A stretch of DNA of 5,214 nt from the NCBI RefSeq assembly GCF_002632615.1, contig NZ_NITZ01000058.1, forward strand, positions 1-5,214, written 5' to 3'. Below, in pieces: positions 4,592 to 5,214 of this stretch (position 1 is the first letter of the stretch; every line of letters begins with the position of its first letter). The translations under genes and the position numbers were made by a program. This DNA comes from Xenorhabdus miraniensis. Lineage in GTDB: Bacteria; Pseudomonadota; Gammaproteobacteria; Enterobacterales; Enterobacteriaceae. The notes under the pieces were generated by a model. That model saw only the letters and a list, made by a program, of their open reading frames with translations. It was not told where the DNA came from and searched no databases.

Positions 4592-5116
4592 AACCTGAAT
4601 TCCGGATAAGGAATTGACGAAGTGCCTGTTCCAGGAGCAAAGTTTTGGTGCACACCAAAAACCGCTCTGGGGAGGAACAGGCAATGAACAAGTTAGTTGA
4701 AATTTTCTGCGATGTCGATGACTTTTGCCGTTTTTTCATTCCTCAGTGGACGCAGTTTTGTCTCAATAAGGGGTATCGTCAGCGCCGTCGACAAGGTCAC
4801 ATGTATCCCAGTGAAATCATGACCCTCCTGATCCTTTTTCACATGTCACATTATCGTGATTTTAAACATTTTTACCTGGAGCTTATTTGGAAATATCACC
4901 ATAACGATTTTCCAACCTTGCTCAGTTATACCCGTTTTATCAGTGTCGCGCCTTCTGTTTTGGTGCCACTGTGCAGTTATCTGACTCAATTAAAAGGAAA
5001 ACCCACAGGCATTGCGTTTATTGATTCCATGAGCTTACGCGTGTGTCATAACATCCGTATCCCCCGCCATAAGGTGTTTAAGGGAGTCGCCAAACGAGGA
5101 AAAACGTCAATGGGGT
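4592..5116 (+). mobile_element. IS982-family element, right end lost to a second insertion
   Basis: The left terminal repeat (ACCTGAATTCCGGATAAG, 4593-4610) is followed by a leader hairpin and an IS982-family transposase in the same orientation as the partial copy at 1-93. The element ends at about 5116, where sequence resembling an IS3-family end starts. Confidence 0.75.
4624..4682 (+). promoter_or_regulatory. Leader stem-loop covering the transposase Shine-Dalgarno
   Basis: GCCTGTTCC (4624-4632) pairs perfectly with GGAACAGGC (4674-4682), ending one base before the ATG at 4684. Further pairing inside includes CCAGGAGC with GCTCTGG (one bulge), and TTTTGGTG (4643-4650) with CACCAAAA (4653-4660). 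The Shine-Dalgarno GGAGG (4671-4675) is partly inside the right arm, so folding would hide it. This fits a translational brake on transposase made from read-through transcripts. The left-hand IS982-family element has an equivalent structure. Confidence 0.7.
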
Positions 5117-5118
5117 GA
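4684..5118 (+). pseudogene. IS982-family transposase, C-terminally truncated
   Basis: Start ATG 4684 with GGAGG eight bases upstream. The product begins MNKLVEIFCDVDDFCRFFIP. It has the family patterns PSEIMTLLILFHMSHYRDFK (about 38-57), the DDE-domain Asp in TGIAFIDSMSLRVCHN, and HKVFKGVAKRGKTSMG, where a normal member continues GWFYGFKLH. The frame instead meets TGA at 5116-5118 because foreign DNA starts at that point. About 145 residues remain of a usual ~290, with the first catalytic Asp but not the later Asp and Glu. The DNA-binding part is complete. Inactive as it stands. Confidence 0.88.
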
Positions 5119-5214
5119 TGTGATGGACGTCCCCTTTTTCAGTGGAAAATAGTGCCATCTTTTATCCGATGCACTGAATTTCGGGAGAACATCTCATGAG
5201 TACGATCAAAGTAG
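5117..5214 (+). mobile_element. Probable left end of an IS3-like element (partial)
   Basis: TGATGTGATGGACGTCCCC begins where the IS982 transposase is cut, and a terminal TG fits IS3-family ends. About 80 bases in, TCGGGAGA precedes an ATG at 5196 that opens a frame reading MSTIKV to the window edge. An N-terminal MSTIK is common in IS3- and IS481-type OrfA/transposases, but six residues cannot settle the family. AGTGCCATC (5151-5159) and GATGCACT (5168-5175) form a hairpin with one bulge upstream of the Shine-Dalgarno. Confidence 0.5.
5196..5214 (+). CDS. Start of a transposase-like gene, runs off right edge
   Basis: ATG at 5196 with GGGAGA about seven bases upstream encodes MSTIKV before the window ends. 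The position inside a new element that interrupts IS982 suggests an IS3-type OrfA. Family is inferred from context only. Confidence 0.4.

Noticed and set aside
4071..4653. Minus-strand frames opposite the IS630 remnant and the IS982 leader
   Set aside because: They overlap clear transposase coding sequence or the IS982 terminal repeat, with no family pattern of their own.
1..5214. tRNA or rRNA genes, or a CRISPR array
   Set aside because: No cloverleaf-like or rRNA-like segments and no regularly spaced direct repeats were seen on reading both strands.
1..5214. A new multi-gene defence or biosynthetic system
   Set aside because: Only two or three intact genes exist and they are unrelated; the rest is recognisable mobile-element and phage debris.

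Overview
The window reads as an insertion-sequence-rich accessory or decayed chromosomal region of a gammaproteobacterium of the order Enterobacterales. The best anchors are an intact NADPH:quinone reductase gene (qor) and, convergent to it, the last ~45 codons of dusA; dusA and qor are near neighbours in enterobacterial chromosomes. Moderate-to-low GC and the mix of IS982, IS5, IS6, IS630 and IS110-like pieces would fit an insect- or nematode-associated genus such as Xenorhabdus, Photorhabdus or Arsenophonus. That genus-level guess is an inference and not proven by the sequence.

Left part (1-878): a stack of nested, broken insertion sequences sits where the body of dusA should be. From left to right these are the 3' end of an IS982-family element (1-93), the N-terminus of an IS5-family transposase (95-214, minus), the probable 3' end of an IS110/IS1111-like element (about 290-495), the 5' end of a second, diverged IS982-family element (496-730, minus), and then the dusA tail (735-878). 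Each boundary looks like one element inserted into another.

Centre (879-3133): qor is intact at 327 codons. In relatives dnaB usually lies upstream of it, but here there is a degenerate IS6-family transposase (2079-2579, minus). Next comes an intact DUF2000-family gene (2587-2994, minus). A second IS6-type 5' end, pointing the other way, follows at 3134. The DUF2000 gene is thus bracketed by two divergently oriented IS6-type ends.

Right part (3134-5214): phage debris, consisting of a P4-type primase/helicase Walker-A fragment abutting a lambda-J-like tail-tip protein fragment, both minus. Then come a small basic protein of unknown function (3771-4001, plus), an internally deleted IS630-family element that keeps both terminal repeats (4013-4418), and another IS982-family element (from 4592) whose transposase is cut at about 5116 by what looks like the left end of an IS3-like element running off the window.

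Only qor, the DUF2000 gene and perhaps the small basic gene look intact. The rest is mobile-element and prophage wreckage. The most interesting structural signal is a 58-59 nt stem-loop just upstream of the transposase start in both diverged IS982-family elements. Its position is the same but its stem sequence differs in a pairing-preserving way, which suggests a conserved regulatory leader.
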